Of a stretch of DNA of 61,296 nucleotides, positions 44,172-53,805 are shown piece after piece. Source of the DNA: Verrucomicrobiota bacterium (GTDB lineage: Bacteria > Verrucomicrobiota > Verrucomicrobiia > Chthoniobacterales > JAFAMB01); assembly GCA_019239825.1 (NCBI GenBank), contig JAFAZK010000021.1:1-61296 (forward strand), given 5' to 3'. Below the pieces are notes generated by a model that was not told the DNA's origin, searched no databases, and worked only from the letters and a program-made list of their open reading frames with translations. Position 1 is the stretch's first letter; each line of letters begins with the position of its first letter. The position numbers were made by a program, and so were the translations under genes.

Positions 44172-44699
44172 ATGAGAAAGACAATATTCGTCATCGCTAT
44201 AATAGCGGGTCTGTACAGTAACTCCCTTGCCGATTTGGGCGATACCGACAATGAATCCAAAAAGAGATATGGATCACCCGAACGTACTGAAGATGACATC
44301 ACTTGGTGGGCACCGAAAGGTGCAAATACAACTTGGATTGGTGAAACTTTTTATCATAACCAATGTGTTGCGATCTATTACGTCCCTGTGCAGGGTCAAT
44401 CTATCTCTGAAAATGTAATCTGGCGATTGCTGACGATCAATTCAAAGCCAGGCGCGGTTTGGAATGAATATCAACGAGATAGTAGTGACGCAAAGTATGC
44501 GAATCAGGACAGTACGTTGTTCGCCAAATTCAACTTCACAAGCGGTGTTTTAAGGATTTGCTATACTACTCACTTGAGGCGTCAAGGGTTGTTGCAGCCG
44601 CCCCTTGCTGCCGCCAACCATAAGAACAACGAGGATAAGGAATCGACTATCAAACTTGATGGCTTCGATGCGTTTAGCGGAGAACTAGGCGACCACTAG
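44172..44699 (+). CDS. Secreted hypothetical protein, 175 aa
   Basis: No family recognised. The signal peptide is MRKTIFVIAIIAGLYSNSLA. The mature part has one Cys pair and aromatic motifs (DITWWAPKGANTTWIGETFYHNQCVAIYY, FNFTSGVLRICYTTHL). It follows the secreted glycosidase-like gene in the same direction, and the pattern suggests a small beta-rich exported protein. Confidence 0.55.
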   Translation: MRKTIFVIAIIAGLYSNSLADLGDTDNESKKRYGSPERTEDDITWWAPKGANTTWIGETFYHNQCVAIYYVPVQGQSISENVIWRLLTINSKPGAVWNEYQRDSSDAKYANQDSTLFAKFNFTSGVLRICYTTHLRRQGLLQPPLAAANHKNNEDKESTIKLDGFDAFSGELGDH

Positions 44700-45097
44700 C
44701 AATGAATGTTTTTTCGGAAGACCCGCCAAATGCGCAAGGTGGCGCCAGCGTTGCGGGCCGCGAGCTCGCGATTGTAGGATGTGACGAGCAAAGTAAAGAA
44801 AATCACGCCTGGATGGTTGGCGCTGAACAATCCTGTCTTTTTATGGCTGTGGTTAGCCTGCTTGGAAGATAAGGCACGGTAAGCACCCTAAGGCGACAGC
44901 TCCGTCAGTTTGAGGGGAGTAGGTGTAAGCATGTGACGAAAAACAGTGAATAAATCTTCCTGATCCGCTACTATTTGTCCGCGAACATCGTCTCCGATGA
45001 GATCGAGCGACAACTCAGTGGCGGATAAAGCGGATCGAGTCGCCAAGATTGCGGGAGAGAAACGCACGCTAAATGCCGCTCAAGGACGGCTAAAAAC
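44700..45097. other. 398-bp gap without a recognised element
   Basis: No open frame of convincing quality and no repeat was found here. The DNA must hold the promoter of the large kinase gene at 45098. A TATTTG/TGTCCGCG region near 44975-44990 is the only A/T-rich stretch, but no clear -35/-10 pair could be assigned. Confidence 0.4.
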
Positions 45098-48000
45098 GTG
45101 AAACCGGAATCTGCGGACGAACCCGGTAAGGAAGAGCGATCTGTGCAGCGGGGACAACGCACTTGCCCGGTCTGCGGCACGAAGTTCTTCGCCATCACGG
45201 ATATAGAGTTCTGTCCAGCTTGTATCCTGCATAGAGCTTTGGACGCAGGATCTAAAGCGACCGGCGAATCGCGTTCAGACGAGTTAGCAGCCAGCGACGA
45301 AGAGGCTGACGGTGGATCGCAGGTTCGCCGATTTGAGAACTATGAAGTGATGCTCGATGCGGACGGTAAACCAGTCGAGCTGGGTCGTGGGGCAATGGGC
45401 GTTACTTACAAAGCTTTCGACATCGATCTTCGGTATCCGGTCGCGCTAAAGGTCATCAATGAGAGATATCTCGGCAACGAGTGGGCGCGGCTCCGTTTTT
45501 TGCGTGAAGCCCGCGCGGCAGCCCGAGTTCGAGACCCCAATGTTGCCTCGGTATTTCATTTAGGCAGAACTGGGAAGAATTACTTCTACGCGATGGAGTT
45601 TGTAGAGGGAGAGAACCTTGAAAAGTTCATCAACCGGTCCGGACGGCTTCCGTTAAATTTAGCTCTCGAAATTACAGCTCAGGTTGCAGCCGGTTTAGCA
45701 GCTGTACACAAAGAGAAATTCGTTCACCGGGACGTCAAGCCAAGCAACATCATGGTGAGTTTTCGGGAGGAAGCCGCTATAACAGCAAAACTTATCGACT
45801 TAGGCCTGGTCAAGTCATTCGATGAGCCGGGTGCTCAAACCGCGATTTCCATGCCCGGGGCTTTTGCTGGGACACCAGAGTTTGCCAGCCCCGAGCAATT
45901 CGCTGGAGTCGCGGTCGACATCCGCTCGGATCTTTACTCACTTGGCGTGACGCTCTGGGCCATGCTGACTGGCGCGATTCCATTCCGAGGCACGCCTAGT
46001 GAGGTCATGTATCGGCATCAATATGCACCGTTACCGCTAGAAGAACTCGAAGATGTCCCTCAGCCGGTGGTGGTTCTACTTCAGACTCTCCTTGAGAAAG
46101 ATCCGGCGCGCCGATTTCAAAACCCGACCGCGCTTTTGAAGGCCATCCCGACGGTAACAGATGCTCTCGACAGGGAACGTAGAATCACGCGCCAGAGACT
46201 ACAGAAGGCGCCGTCTGCCGCTTCCATTGCCGGAACTCGTAAGCCGCAGACAAAACTTGCAGCGAAGAAAATTTCCGTAGCCAGATTGCCCATTACAGGA
46301 AGCGACGTTTTTGGGCGAGAGGAGGATATCACTTTTCTGGATCGTGCTTGGGCAAACAAAGATGTGAACGTTGTCACCATCGTCGCCTGGGCTGGTGTCG
46401 GGAAGTCCACCCTGGTTAACCATTGGCTCCGACGAATGGCTGCTAAACATTATCGTTCTGCGGAGCTGGTTTTCGGCTGGTCTTTCTACAGGCAGGGTAC
46501 CAGCGGGGGTACTTCTTCCGCGGATGAATTTATCGACGCGGCTTTAGCATGGTTCGGAGATCCAGATCCGCGTCTCGGAACGGCGTGGGAGAAAGGCGAA
46601 AGGCTGGCTAAGCTCATCTCACATCGTCGAGCGTTACTGGTTCTGGATGGCTTGGAGCCGCTCCAAAATCCGCCTGGTCCGCAGGAGGGACGGGTGCGTG
46701 ATCCTTCCCTCCAGGCGCTCTTGCGCGAACTCGCTGCCTTTAATCCGGGCCTTTGTGTGATTACCACGCGTCTTCCCGTTGCTGATATTGCAGATCATGA
46801 ACGCACCTCGGCCCCGCGTCGTGACCTGGAACACCTTTCCAGCCAAGCCGGGGCCAAGCTGCTGCGAGGCCTGGGGGTGAAAGGCCCCGAGGCGGAGGTG
46901 TGCCGCGCCAGCGAGGAATTCCAGGGCCATTGTTTGGCGCTGGCGCTGTTAGGCAGTTACCTGACTGACGCCTACAACGGCGATATTCGTTGCCGCAAAG
47001 AAGTGTCACAACGGCTAGGTCGCGACGTGCGCCAGGGCGTTCATGCCCGAAATGTCATGGTATCGTATCAGACCTGGTTTGGTGACGGTCCAGAGCTGTC
47101 AATTCTCCGCATGTTAGGTCTATTTGACCGCCCGGCTGACGAAAAGGCTTTTGAGGCGCTATTGAAGGCACCTGGTATCGCCGGGCTTACCGAATCACTA
47201 ACTGATTTGAGCCCGACCGAATTGCGGACGGTTCTGGCTAGACTGAGAAGAGCCAGACTTCTCGCCGGAGAAGACCCGCATAATCCTGGACAACTGGATA
47301 CGCATCCTCTCGTTCGTGAATACTTTGGCGAACAGCTTCGGAGTCAACAAACGAATGCATGGAAGGAATGCAATAGGCGGCTCTATGTATATTATCGAAC
47401 GCTCGCGCCGCCGCTGCCGAGTAGTTTCAGGGAGATGGAGCCACTTTTCTCAGCCGTCATCTGCGGCTGTAATGCCGGTCTATTTCGAGAAGCGCTGCAT
47501 GAAGTTTACATTCGCCGGATTCAGCGGGGGGATGCCTACTTTGCGGCTAAGGTTCTTGGTGCAACCGGGCCATTACTCGGTGTTCTAGTTCATTTCTTTG
47601 AACACAGACGCTGGGGATCGATCGTTGAAACGGCCGTCGAAGGACAGAGCCTCGCCGCGGAAGATCGGCTCTTCATTCTCATGCAGGCGGCAGCATACCT
47701 GACCGCGCGAGAAGTAGGATCACCAGAAGCCCGAATTTGTTACGCGCGAGCCGAGCCCTTGTGTCACTCGCTCGACCGTCCGCTCCTCCTTCACGTAGCG
47801 CTCATAGGTCAGTGGCGCTATTCCCTCCACCGGGACAAACTGACTGTGGCAATGAAGATTGCCGAACGAATTTACTCGCTGGCGCGGGAGCAAGATGACG
47901 CTACGGTAATGATCTGGGCCTACAACTGTTTCGCCGCCACGCTCTACTTTTTGGGCGACTTCGAGGGCTCGCGACAAAATGCTATGCGCGGCATTTTGAT

Positions 48001-48739
48001 TTGGCGCTCGGGGAACGTACAGTCTCGTCCGGAAGATGTCGATACGCCGGTCGTCAGCTGCTTGGGCTACAAGGCATTTACAGACTGGCATCTCGGAGAG
48101 ATCGCTTCTTGCCAAGCGACCATAACGGAAGCGATCTCGCTATCAAAGGAGCTCAATGATGAGAACGCATTGGCCATTGCGCTAAATAATGCAGCGGTTC
48201 TCGCTAGCAAAGAGCGTGATCCTGCTGCAGTTGACCGCTGGGCGTCCGATTTGATTGAACTCTCCACGCGTCACAATTTTTTGAATTTTCTAGCCCTAGG
48301 AACCATTCACCGAGGATGGGCGCGCAGCGCTTCCGGTGACACCGAGGAAGGTATTTCGTGGATCGAGCGGGGAATAACAGATCTTCGGGCAATCGGTGGG
48401 GTGCTCGGCATGCCCATTTACCTGGCACGAAAGGCCGAAACTCTACATCGAGCGGATCGCACCACTGAAGCTCTTGAAGCAATCAAAGAGGCGGAAGTAT
48501 TGGCTGAAAGATTTGAGCAGCGCTTTTTCTCTGCCGAAATGCACCGGCTCCGTGGCGTGTTTCTGGCGAGTTTGGGCTCAGATGAGGCCCAAATCGAGGC
48601 TTCGTTGGGCGAAGCCATTAAAACCGCAAGGGAGCAGAAGTCCGTTTCGCTTACGAAACGCGCCGAAGCAACCTACGCACAATACCACCGGCAAAAAGCG
48701 ACTACGCCGGGAGCGAGTGCAGTCCGACTCAGTATTTGA
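45098..48739 (+). CDS. Zinc-ribbon / Ser-Thr kinase / STAND ATPase / TPR protein
   Basis: A 1213-residue multidomain protein, predicted cytoplasmic. Residues 23-42 form a zinc ribbon (C23-x2-C26, C39-x2-C42). The kinase (about 80-345) has gly loop LGRGAMGVTYKA, K118, HRD (210-212) with N217, D234-LG in place of DFG, and APE-like SPEQ, so it should be active. An NTPase follows with Walker A AGVGKST (432-438) and Walker B LLVLDGLE (513-520), typical of STAND/NB-ARC proteins. The C-terminal half (about 720-1190) is built of TPR-like helix pairs. The TPRs probably sense a ligand, ATP drives assembly and the kinase reports. No direct partner is encoded by operon structure. Confidence 0.82.
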   Translation: MKPESADEPGKEERSVQRGQRTCPVCGTKFFAITDIEFCPACILHRALDAGSKATGESRSDELAASDEEADGGSQVRRFENYEVMLDADGKPVELGRGAMGVTYKAFDIDLRYPVALKVINERYLGNEWARLRFLREARAAARVRDPNVASVFHLGRTGKNYFYAMEFVEGENLEKFINRSGRLPLNLALEITAQVAAGLAAVHKEKFVHRDVKPSNIMVSFREEAAITAKLIDLGLVKSFDEPGAQTAISMPGAFAGTPEFASPEQFAGVAVDIRSDLYSLGVTLWAMLTGAIPFRGTPSEVMYRHQYAPLPLEELEDVPQPVVVLLQTLLEKDPARRFQNPTALLKAIPTVTDALDRERRITRQRLQKAPSAASIAGTRKPQTKLAAKKISVARLPITGSDVFGREEDITFLDRAWANKDVNVVTIVAWAGVGKSTLVNHWLRRMAAKHYRSAELVFGWSFYRQGTSGGTSSADEFIDAALAWFGDPDPRLGTAWEKGERLAKLISHRRALLVLDGLEPLQNPPGPQEGRVRDPSLQALLRELAAFNPGLCVITTRLPVADIADHERTSAPRRDLEHLSSQAGAKLLRGLGVKGPEAEVCRASEEFQGHCLALALLGSYLTDAYNGDIRCRKEVSQRLGRDVRQGVHARNVMVSYQTWFGDGPELSILRMLGLFDRPADEKAFEALLKAPGIAGLTESLTDLSPTELRTVLARLRRARLLAGEDPHNPGQLDTHPLVREYFGEQLRSQQTNAWKECNRRLYVYYRTLAPPLPSSFREMEPLFSAVICGCNAGLFREALHEVYIRRIQRGDAYFAAKVLGATGPLLGVLVHFFEHRRWGSIVETAVEGQSLAAEDRLFILMQAAAYLTAREVGSPEARICYARAEPLCHSLDRPLLLHVALIGQWRYSLHRDKLTVAMKIAERIYSLAREQDDATVMIWAYNCFAATLYFLGDFEGSRQNAMRGILIWRSGNVQSRPEDVDTPVVSCLGYKAFTDWHLGEIASCQATITEAISLSKELNDENALAIALNNAAVLASKERDPAAVDRWASDLIELSTRHNFLNFLALGTIHRGWARSASGDTEEGISWIERGITDLRAIGGVLGMPIYLARKAETLHRADRTTEALEAIKEAEVLAERFEQRFFSAEMHRLRGVFLASLGSDEAQIEASLGEAIKTAREQKSVSLTKRAEATYAQYHRQKATTPGASAVRLSI

Positions 48740-48856
48740 CGATTTGTTGCGGCGCACCGCCTTTCGTCGAATCGAAAGAAAGCTTTCCGCACTCTAAAGG
48801 AGTTCCTTCTTCGTCAATCAAGTCTCCACTGCCTTCGGGGCTTTACGACCTCTGGC

Positions 48857-49237
48857 TCATAAAATCAAATCACTGCCTAAAAGTTCGGGAAGGTCTCCCC
48901 GCTCTTTATGAGCGGCTATCCAATTGACGTCTTCAGCCTCCTGATAATCACCTCGCTCGTATAAGAGCACTGCCATTTCGCGGAGATCATTAGACGAAGA
49001 GAGCCTAACCACTTCGAAAAAGATTGCGTCAAATAGATCCTGGTCTGCGCGAATTTCTTTGAAGCCCCGTTTCAGCAACCACTCGCAAAACAAGGTTCGC
49101 ACAATAGGGTCTTCCAAAGACAGCTGGCACACATCTTGAGCGCTCCCGGACGCCAGCTGCCATCTGAACCATTGATTTACTTTGGCCTTATGTCGAGACT
49201 CCATCGCTGCAATCGCCAGTGGCGAAAAGCCTCTCAT
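48857..49237 (-). CDS. Hypothetical protein, 126 aa
   Basis: No family recognised. The ATG at 49237 follows AAGGG at normal spacing; MESRHKAK (49204) is an alternative. Mostly helical, with WFRWQLASGSAQDVCQLSLEDPIVRTLFCEWLL and LREMAVLLYERGDYQEAEDVNWIAAHK, the latter resembling one TPR/ankyrin-like hairpin. Convergent with the kinase gene. Confidence 0.5.
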   Translation of the reverse strand: MRGFSPLAIAAMESRHKAKVNQWFRWQLASGSAQDVCQLSLEDPIVRTLFCEWLLKRGFKEIRADQDLFDAIFFEVVRLSSSNDLREMAVLLYERGDYQEAEDVNWIAAHKERGDLPELLGSDLIL

Positions 49238-49344
49238 TTTTCCCTTGAACCGTCACATCAGGATAACGCCTGAAAGATCTTATCGGGCGATGGGCAACCG
49301 TTTGAATAGGGAGCCGACAGATAGGCGGCTAACGAACTAGATTT

Positions 49345-49572
49345 ATGGACGAATCAAAGATTCGCGAACACCTAGAGGAGGCAAACCAGCACGTAAAAAA
49401 GGGAGACGATTTAATTGAGCAGCAAGAGAAGCGGGTTCAGGAGATGGCGCGTGATGGTCATCAAACTCAAATCCACAAACAGTATTTGGAAATCCTTCGA
49501 GAAGTGAAGGAAACGTTTGAGAGAAACCGAGATTCAATCCGTGATGAAGTAGAAGGGAGTCGGGAAGAATAG
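49345..49572 (+). CDS. Small conserved hypothetical protein, 75 aa
   Basis: A 75-residue charged helical protein (MDESKIREHLEEANQHVKKG, VQEMARDGHQTQI, YLEILREVKETFERNRD). The pattern of a histidine-rich, Arg/Glu-rich small helix pair is found in many soil and rhizobial genomes as uncharacterised proteins. It is likely real, function unknown. Confidence 0.6.
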   Translation: MDESKIREHLEEANQHVKKGDDLIEQQEKRVQEMARDGHQTQIHKQYLEILREVKETFERNRDSIRDEVEGSREE

Positions 49573-49786
49573 CAGTTTGGCTAGCCTTAAGCTGGACTCT
49601 CGTTTGGGCTAGCGCTAATGCGCGCGGAAGCGAACACTGATTTAGCTGGGCATGGAGCTGTGAGAAATTCATTGACTGGAGACTGGCAAGGTCCCAGTTC
49701 GCTTATTCGGGCCGAACTTTTCCTACTGTCAAAAATCAAAAGCAGCAAATAAGGCCAGTCTGACCGGAGGGTTGGGGCAGCGACGA

Positions 49787-49981
49787 ATGAAACCGGATCT
49801 GAATCTTAGCGACGAAGCGGCAACCGCCTATTTTAGGCTTTGGCACCCGGATGTTACCCCGTTTGATATGTGGCGCGAGGCCGCGCGGCGCGCCGAGGCG
49901 AGAGAGCGCGAACTAAAAGCGAGAATAGCCGAGTTAGAGAAGAGATTAGCGACTTCCGAGGCCGCCGTACTTAACAGCTAG
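49787..49981 (+). CDS. Small coiled-coil hypothetical protein, 64 aa
   Basis: The ATG at 49787 begins MKPDLNLSDEAATAYFRLWHPDVTP; a TTG at 49772 is less likely. The C-terminal half (EAARRAEARERELKARIAELEKRLATSE) is a heptad coiled coil. No family is recognised. Confidence 0.45.
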   Translation: MKPDLNLSDEAATAYFRLWHPDVTPFDMWREAARRAEARERELKARIAELEKRLATSEAAVLNS

Positions 49982-50090
49982 TGAATACTGGTTAGCGAAA
50001 CTCCGAATTAAAGAGATAAAGCTTAGGCTTAAGACAAAAGATCTTGAACTCGCTTGGGGTAAAAACTGGGCTTCGCAATTTAAAACGCGT

Positions 50091-50393
50091 ATGCCAAAAG
50101 CAAAGAAACCAAAGGGTAAAGGCGGCAAGCGTTGGTCAGCGGAAGTGACGGAGCACAGCGACGCACTCGACCTCGAATCCGAAGTCTTCAAGCAACGCAG
50201 CGCTCGCCAGATCGCGCTGTCGCTCAAGCGCTCCGCTGAATCCAGCAAGCGACGAAAAGGTACTGTCCGCCAATCTGCTTCTTCAATGCTTAACTTCTAC
50301 ATCAACCGCGCCGGCAAAAACCTTTCAGCCGGCCGCAAGCGCATCTTGGAACGGGCGAAGGGCGAATTGCGCAAGCTCTTCGAGAGTGAATAA
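50091..50393 (+). CDS. DUF3175 domain protein
   Basis: A 100-residue basic protein. GKRWSAEVTEHSDALDLESEVFKQRSARQIALSLKRSAESS and FYINRAGKNLSAGRKRILERAK are the DUF3175 signature. The function of the family is unknown; its high charge suggests nucleic-acid or chromatin association, but that is speculation. Single gene, no operon. Confidence 0.75.
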   Translation: MPKAKKPKGKGGKRWSAEVTEHSDALDLESEVFKQRSARQIALSLKRSAESSKRRKGTVRQSASSMLNFYINRAGKNLSAGRKRILERAKGELRKLFESE

Positions 50394-50570
50394 GCATCCT
50401 GCGTCTATCAGGCTCTCTTGCGCACCCGTTTACTCGCGTTTGCGAAGCCGCCATCCCTGCCGTCCGGGCAAAAAGATTTGACGATTTTCCAGACGAAAAC
50501 CAGTCCCATCCCAACGTTTCGCCCGAACTAGTCCGAAGCTGAGGAAAAGCAATTTCTTAGCCAGTTGTAT

Positions 50571-51422
50571 ATGAGCCAGAATCTAAGTTTACTCCGGCAA
50601 GACCATTGCCGCCCTGTCGTTTTGAATGGTCCACCCGATCTCTTTCCGTTGGAAAGAGAATCTCAACAAGGCAAAGTTGTCTTGGCGAAACCACCGAAAG
50701 GAGTCCTGCGACTGCAAGAATTCAATCCAATCGGTCTTCGGCAGACTTATCGGGACGAGCAAACCGGCACAGAGCTTCCAGTGTTCGCTGCATTTAACCT
50801 TGAAGGCAGCAGTCAGCTGACTTGCGAGATTACGATGAGCTCGTTCTCGCTCAATGCGGAACCTGGCAGCCTTCCTTTCTATCTTCCGTTTGAAGGAGCG
50901 CGAGAATTAGTAAAGAAGATCAATCAAAAAAGAATGGAGCGAGAGCGGGTCGCTTTGCGTGTGTCGGCGGTCGTGGGGTTTATCGGCTTAGTCGTTTTTT
51001 TGTTGTCTAACGTTTTAGAGCCAACCGCAGCCGCGTTACCTTTTCTCTCTTGTCTTTCTCTCGGAGTTTGGTTGGTCGGAACATTATTTACTTATCTAGC
51101 CTGGGAATTTCTACTCAACCGGATATGTCCTTGGAAGAAGTTGATCTTGACCGCCGTGTTCGACGGGATCATTCCGCAAAAAACTCGCGATATCGCGGTC
51201 GCAGCGAAGAATCGGTTCGACCACCTCTACTTGGTCGTTGATCAAGAGAAACGCTGGCAAAGTCAGTCGCTTCCAGATCCGGCTCAACAGGCGCTAGATC
51301 CGCTCCTAATCGGGGAGATGGCCGGAGACGCTTCTCGGCGATTGTTCCTATTGGATCAATTCGATCTGACTATGGCGGAACAGTATTTAGCAGACGAGTT
51401 TGCCACAAGTCTAAAAGTTTGA
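50571..51422 (+). CDS. Two-helix membrane protein upstream of the pseudokinase
   Basis: A 283-residue protein with no family match. The ATG at 50571 (MSQNLSLL) is used. A cytoplasm-facing or unstructured N-terminus precedes two membrane helices (about 131-150 and 157-178, VVGFIGLVVFLLSNVL and LSLGVWLVGTLFTYLA). The rest (LYLVVDQEKRWQSQSLPDP) is soluble. It is the first of three adjoining genes ending in the pseudokinase-OmpA gene and may form a membrane complex with it. Confidence 0.6.
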   Translation: MSQNLSLLRQDHCRPVVLNGPPDLFPLERESQQGKVVLAKPPKGVLRLQEFNPIGLRQTYRDEQTGTELPVFAAFNLEGSSQLTCEITMSSFSLNAEPGSLPFYLPFEGARELVKKINQKRMERERVALRVSAVVGFIGLVVFLLSNVLEPTAAALPFLSCLSLGVWLVGTLFTYLAWEFLLNRICPWKKLILTAVFDGIIPQKTRDIAVAAKNRFDHLYLVVDQEKRWQSQSLPDPAQQALDPLLIGEMAGDASRRLFLLDQFDLTMAEQYLADEFATSLKV

Positions 51423-51775
51423 AGACCGGTATCGTCTTAAAGCGTCTTTTTCTTGGCGGCCTGATCAAGAGCAATGCCCGGCGGTTTATTGTGCCTGAGC
51501 TTTGGGAATCGACCAAACCGGAATTTTCGGCCGCATGGAACTGCGTGCAAAGAACAATCAGTTTGGTTGCGCTAGCGGTGATGGTCAGAACGCCGCCATT
51601 CTTTGCACGATCGACACAGACTGTGCGTAAACACATCTTCGAAATTGCCGCGATCTTTTCGCTGGAAATGGGATTGCGCAATCCCAGTTTTGGCACGTAC
51701 CTCTTCTTGAAAAAGGAAATGGCGCCGTCTCTCAATGGCTTGCCAAGCAGACTGCCTTCTGCGTCTGAGAATTAG
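51419..51775 (+). CDS. Hypothetical protein, 118 aa (doubtful)
   Basis: An open frame beginning at a TTG that overlaps the previous stop and ending on the base before the next ATG (TAGATG). The tight packing favours a real gene, but the opposite strand is also open over the same interval and no family is recognised. The composition (RRFIVPELWESTKPEF, LVALAVMVRTPPFFA) is unremarkable. Confidence 0.35.
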   Translation: MKTGIVLKRLFLGGLIKSNARRFIVPELWESTKPEFSAAWNCVQRTISLVALAVMVRTPPFFARSTQTVRKHIFEIAAIFSLEMGLRNPSFGTYLFLKKEMAPSLNGLPSRLPSASEN

Positions 51776-53764
51776 ATGGCCGTCGTGTCGCCAGCGACGC
51801 GCGTTTCAAATCAGTGGCACGGCTCAAGCTTTGGATTGAATCACAAAAGAAACTCCCAGCTTAAGAACAGGTTCGTGAGCCCAACAGAACAATTAGGACA
51901 AATCGATAGTTTGAAAAAGGAATCGCTTCCGTCCTCAAATGCTTCGCCGCCAGTCGAGCATCCTTCAACCATTCATTGCGCGGATACACCGGAAAAGAAA
52001 GCTGATCAGCTCGAACCGGGGAAGTTATTCGCATGGTTTGAGCTGAAAAGCGAGTTAGAAGCAGGACCTACGGGCCCTGTCTGGATTGTTTACAATTACA
52101 GTCCTAAGCGGCAAGCCAAACAGGCGGCCCTCAAGTTTCTGCCGGACATCATCCTTGGCGACCCAGCCAGAGTTGAAGAGTTGAAGCACGAGGTTCACCG
52201 AAGAACCCTGCTGAAGCATCCTCATATTGCACGTTTTTATGACCTTATTTCGGACAAAGGAAGACTAGCAGTCCATATGGAGTACGTGGAGGGCCGGAGC
52301 CTTTCGGAATCACGTTCGACGAAGCCGAACAAGGTATTCGAAGCTGCAGACCTGGAGAAATGGGTCGGCGATTTATGCCGGACGTTGGACTACGTCCATA
52401 GAAATATTGGCACCATCGGCGACGGAATTCGGCCCAAGAATCTCATTGTGGATGACGCCGGAAACCTGAAGCTAAAGGATTTGGGCATCGAAGACTGCAT
52501 CACGAAATGGATGAATCATTCGACGGTGGTGCAGGACGATGGCGACTTGGCAGCCCACAGAAGCTCGCAGTGGACCAACGAAGAAAAGCCGACGGTCGCT
52601 GACGATGTGTATTTGCTGGGAGTGATGATTTACGAGTTGCTGACTGGTACAAAACCTTTCGACACGGGAGACACCGCTGGCGCTCAGTGTGGCGAGAAGA
52701 TTCCTGTTTCAATGACTCAGCGCAGAGCCAAGCTCGGAATCGCAGGGAAACCAATTCCGAATATTTGGGAGGCGACAGTGGCGGCTTGTTTAGCAAAGGA
52801 TCCTAGACAGCGCCCCCACAGCGCGACCGAGGTAGAGGCGCGACTAAAGCGGGCTGCTTCTTGTATTTCACAAGATTCGGAAGTCAGGTCTCCAGCTTCT
52901 TCCGTCGCAAAAAAGGCGAGTTCAACCGCCTCTCTCAGGGTAATCGGGTTCACGCTGCTAGGTGTCCTTTTCCTCCTTTTATCCGTCCTGCTGATCGCCA
53001 GGTTTTCATCTCGTGAAACGCTCGGAGTGAAACCCGGGGCACCATCTCCCTCCAGATCGATTCGAGAGAAGTTCCTGCCGGCAGCAACTCCTGCTCTTAC
53101 AACTTTAGCAGAGGTAAGTCCGACGCCTTCGATCGAAACAAGTCCAACACCTCAGCCGGATCCGGTGCGTGCCCCTGAGATAACAGCAACGCCGTTGGCG
53201 AAGACGACTCCGAAAGCTCCTTTAGGGATAAACCCATCTCCTTCCGCGCAGCAAACTCCCGCGAATTCTAAGCAGGACTCAAATTCTATTGCAACTGCGT
53301 TAAAGAGACCGGGCCTCGATGCCACGAGAGAAGAAGTGATCAAGCGGATTAACGCACTGCCCGGGGCCAGTGCGGACAAAAAGAACGCTTTAATTGAAAA
53401 GATGTATAATGCTCGCTCGATGGAGCGCCTTACCGTTATCCGCTTCGATCGTGGGCAGACTGCATTACCCAGGGCAGCTTCAGACGAATTGGTCAAGGCA
53501 TTCAATAGCACCGAGCTCCGCGACAAGCTGAGCGACCCAACCGCTATTCTGGTGGTAGCAGGATACGCCGATCCTGGCGGGAACGCGGATCAGAATCTGC
53601 GTTTTTCACTGAAGCGAGCGCAAAATGTGAGCAAAATACTTAGCGGACAGCTAGGCTTAGCAAACGCGATACAGACAATTGGAATGGGGGGAACTCAGCT
53701 ACTCGATAGTGCCAAGCCGGATCAGAATCGGGCAGTTGAGGTTTGGGTAGTTCTTCCCCTGTAA
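51776..53764 (+). CDS. Predicted pseudokinase - transmembrane - OmpA-like protein
   Basis: A 662-residue fusion. A kinase-like domain (about 85-360) keeps the beta-3 lysine K120 (AALKFL), D235-LG and GVMIYELLTGTKPF, but the catalytic loop reads IGDGIRPKNLI: the HRD aspartate is G217 and the following lysine R219. It is therefore probably a pseudokinase. One membrane helix (388-408) leads to a Pro/Thr/Ser-rich periplasmic linker (about 410-510). Then comes an OmpA/MotB peptidoglycan-binding domain (about 550-660; GYADPGGNADQNLRFSLKRAQNV, with D599 and R614 at the usual diaminopimelate contacts). The layout parallels PASTA kinases, with OmpA replacing PASTA: wall sensing linked to a cytoplasmic kinase fold. 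Confidence 0.8.
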   Translation: MAVVSPATRVSNQWHGSSFGLNHKRNSQLKNRFVSPTEQLGQIDSLKKESLPSSNASPPVEHPSTIHCADTPEKKADQLEPGKLFAWFELKSELEAGPTGPVWIVYNYSPKRQAKQAALKFLPDIILGDPARVEELKHEVHRRTLLKHPHIARFYDLISDKGRLAVHMEYVEGRSLSESRSTKPNKVFEAADLEKWVGDLCRTLDYVHRNIGTIGDGIRPKNLIVDDAGNLKLKDLGIEDCITKWMNHSTVVQDDGDLAAHRSSQWTNEEKPTVADDVYLLGVMIYELLTGTKPFDTGDTAGAQCGEKIPVSMTQRRAKLGIAGKPIPNIWEATVAACLAKDPRQRPHSATEVEARLKRAASCISQDSEVRSPASSVAKKASSTASLRVIGFTLLGVLFLLLSVLLIARFSSRETLGVKPGAPSPSRSIREKFLPAATPALTTLAEVSPTPSIETSPTPQPDPVRAPEITATPLAKTTPKAPLGINPSPSAQQTPANSKQDSNSIATALKRPGLDATREEVIKRINALPGASADKKNALIEKMYNARSMERLTVIRFDRGQTALPRAASDELVKAFNSTELRDKLSDPTAILVVAGYADPGGNADQNLRFSLKRAQNVSKILSGQLGLANAIQTIGMGGTQLLDSAKPDQNRAVEVWVVLPL

Positions 53765-53805
53765 TAGCGGTTTGATACGAAAATAGGCGCCCGACTTTTC
53801 GGGAT

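Noticed and set aside
51370..51735. Minus-strand frame opposite the 118-aa gene
   Set aside because: It has no start support or family match and the plus strand is packed between two genes; the choice is not certain.
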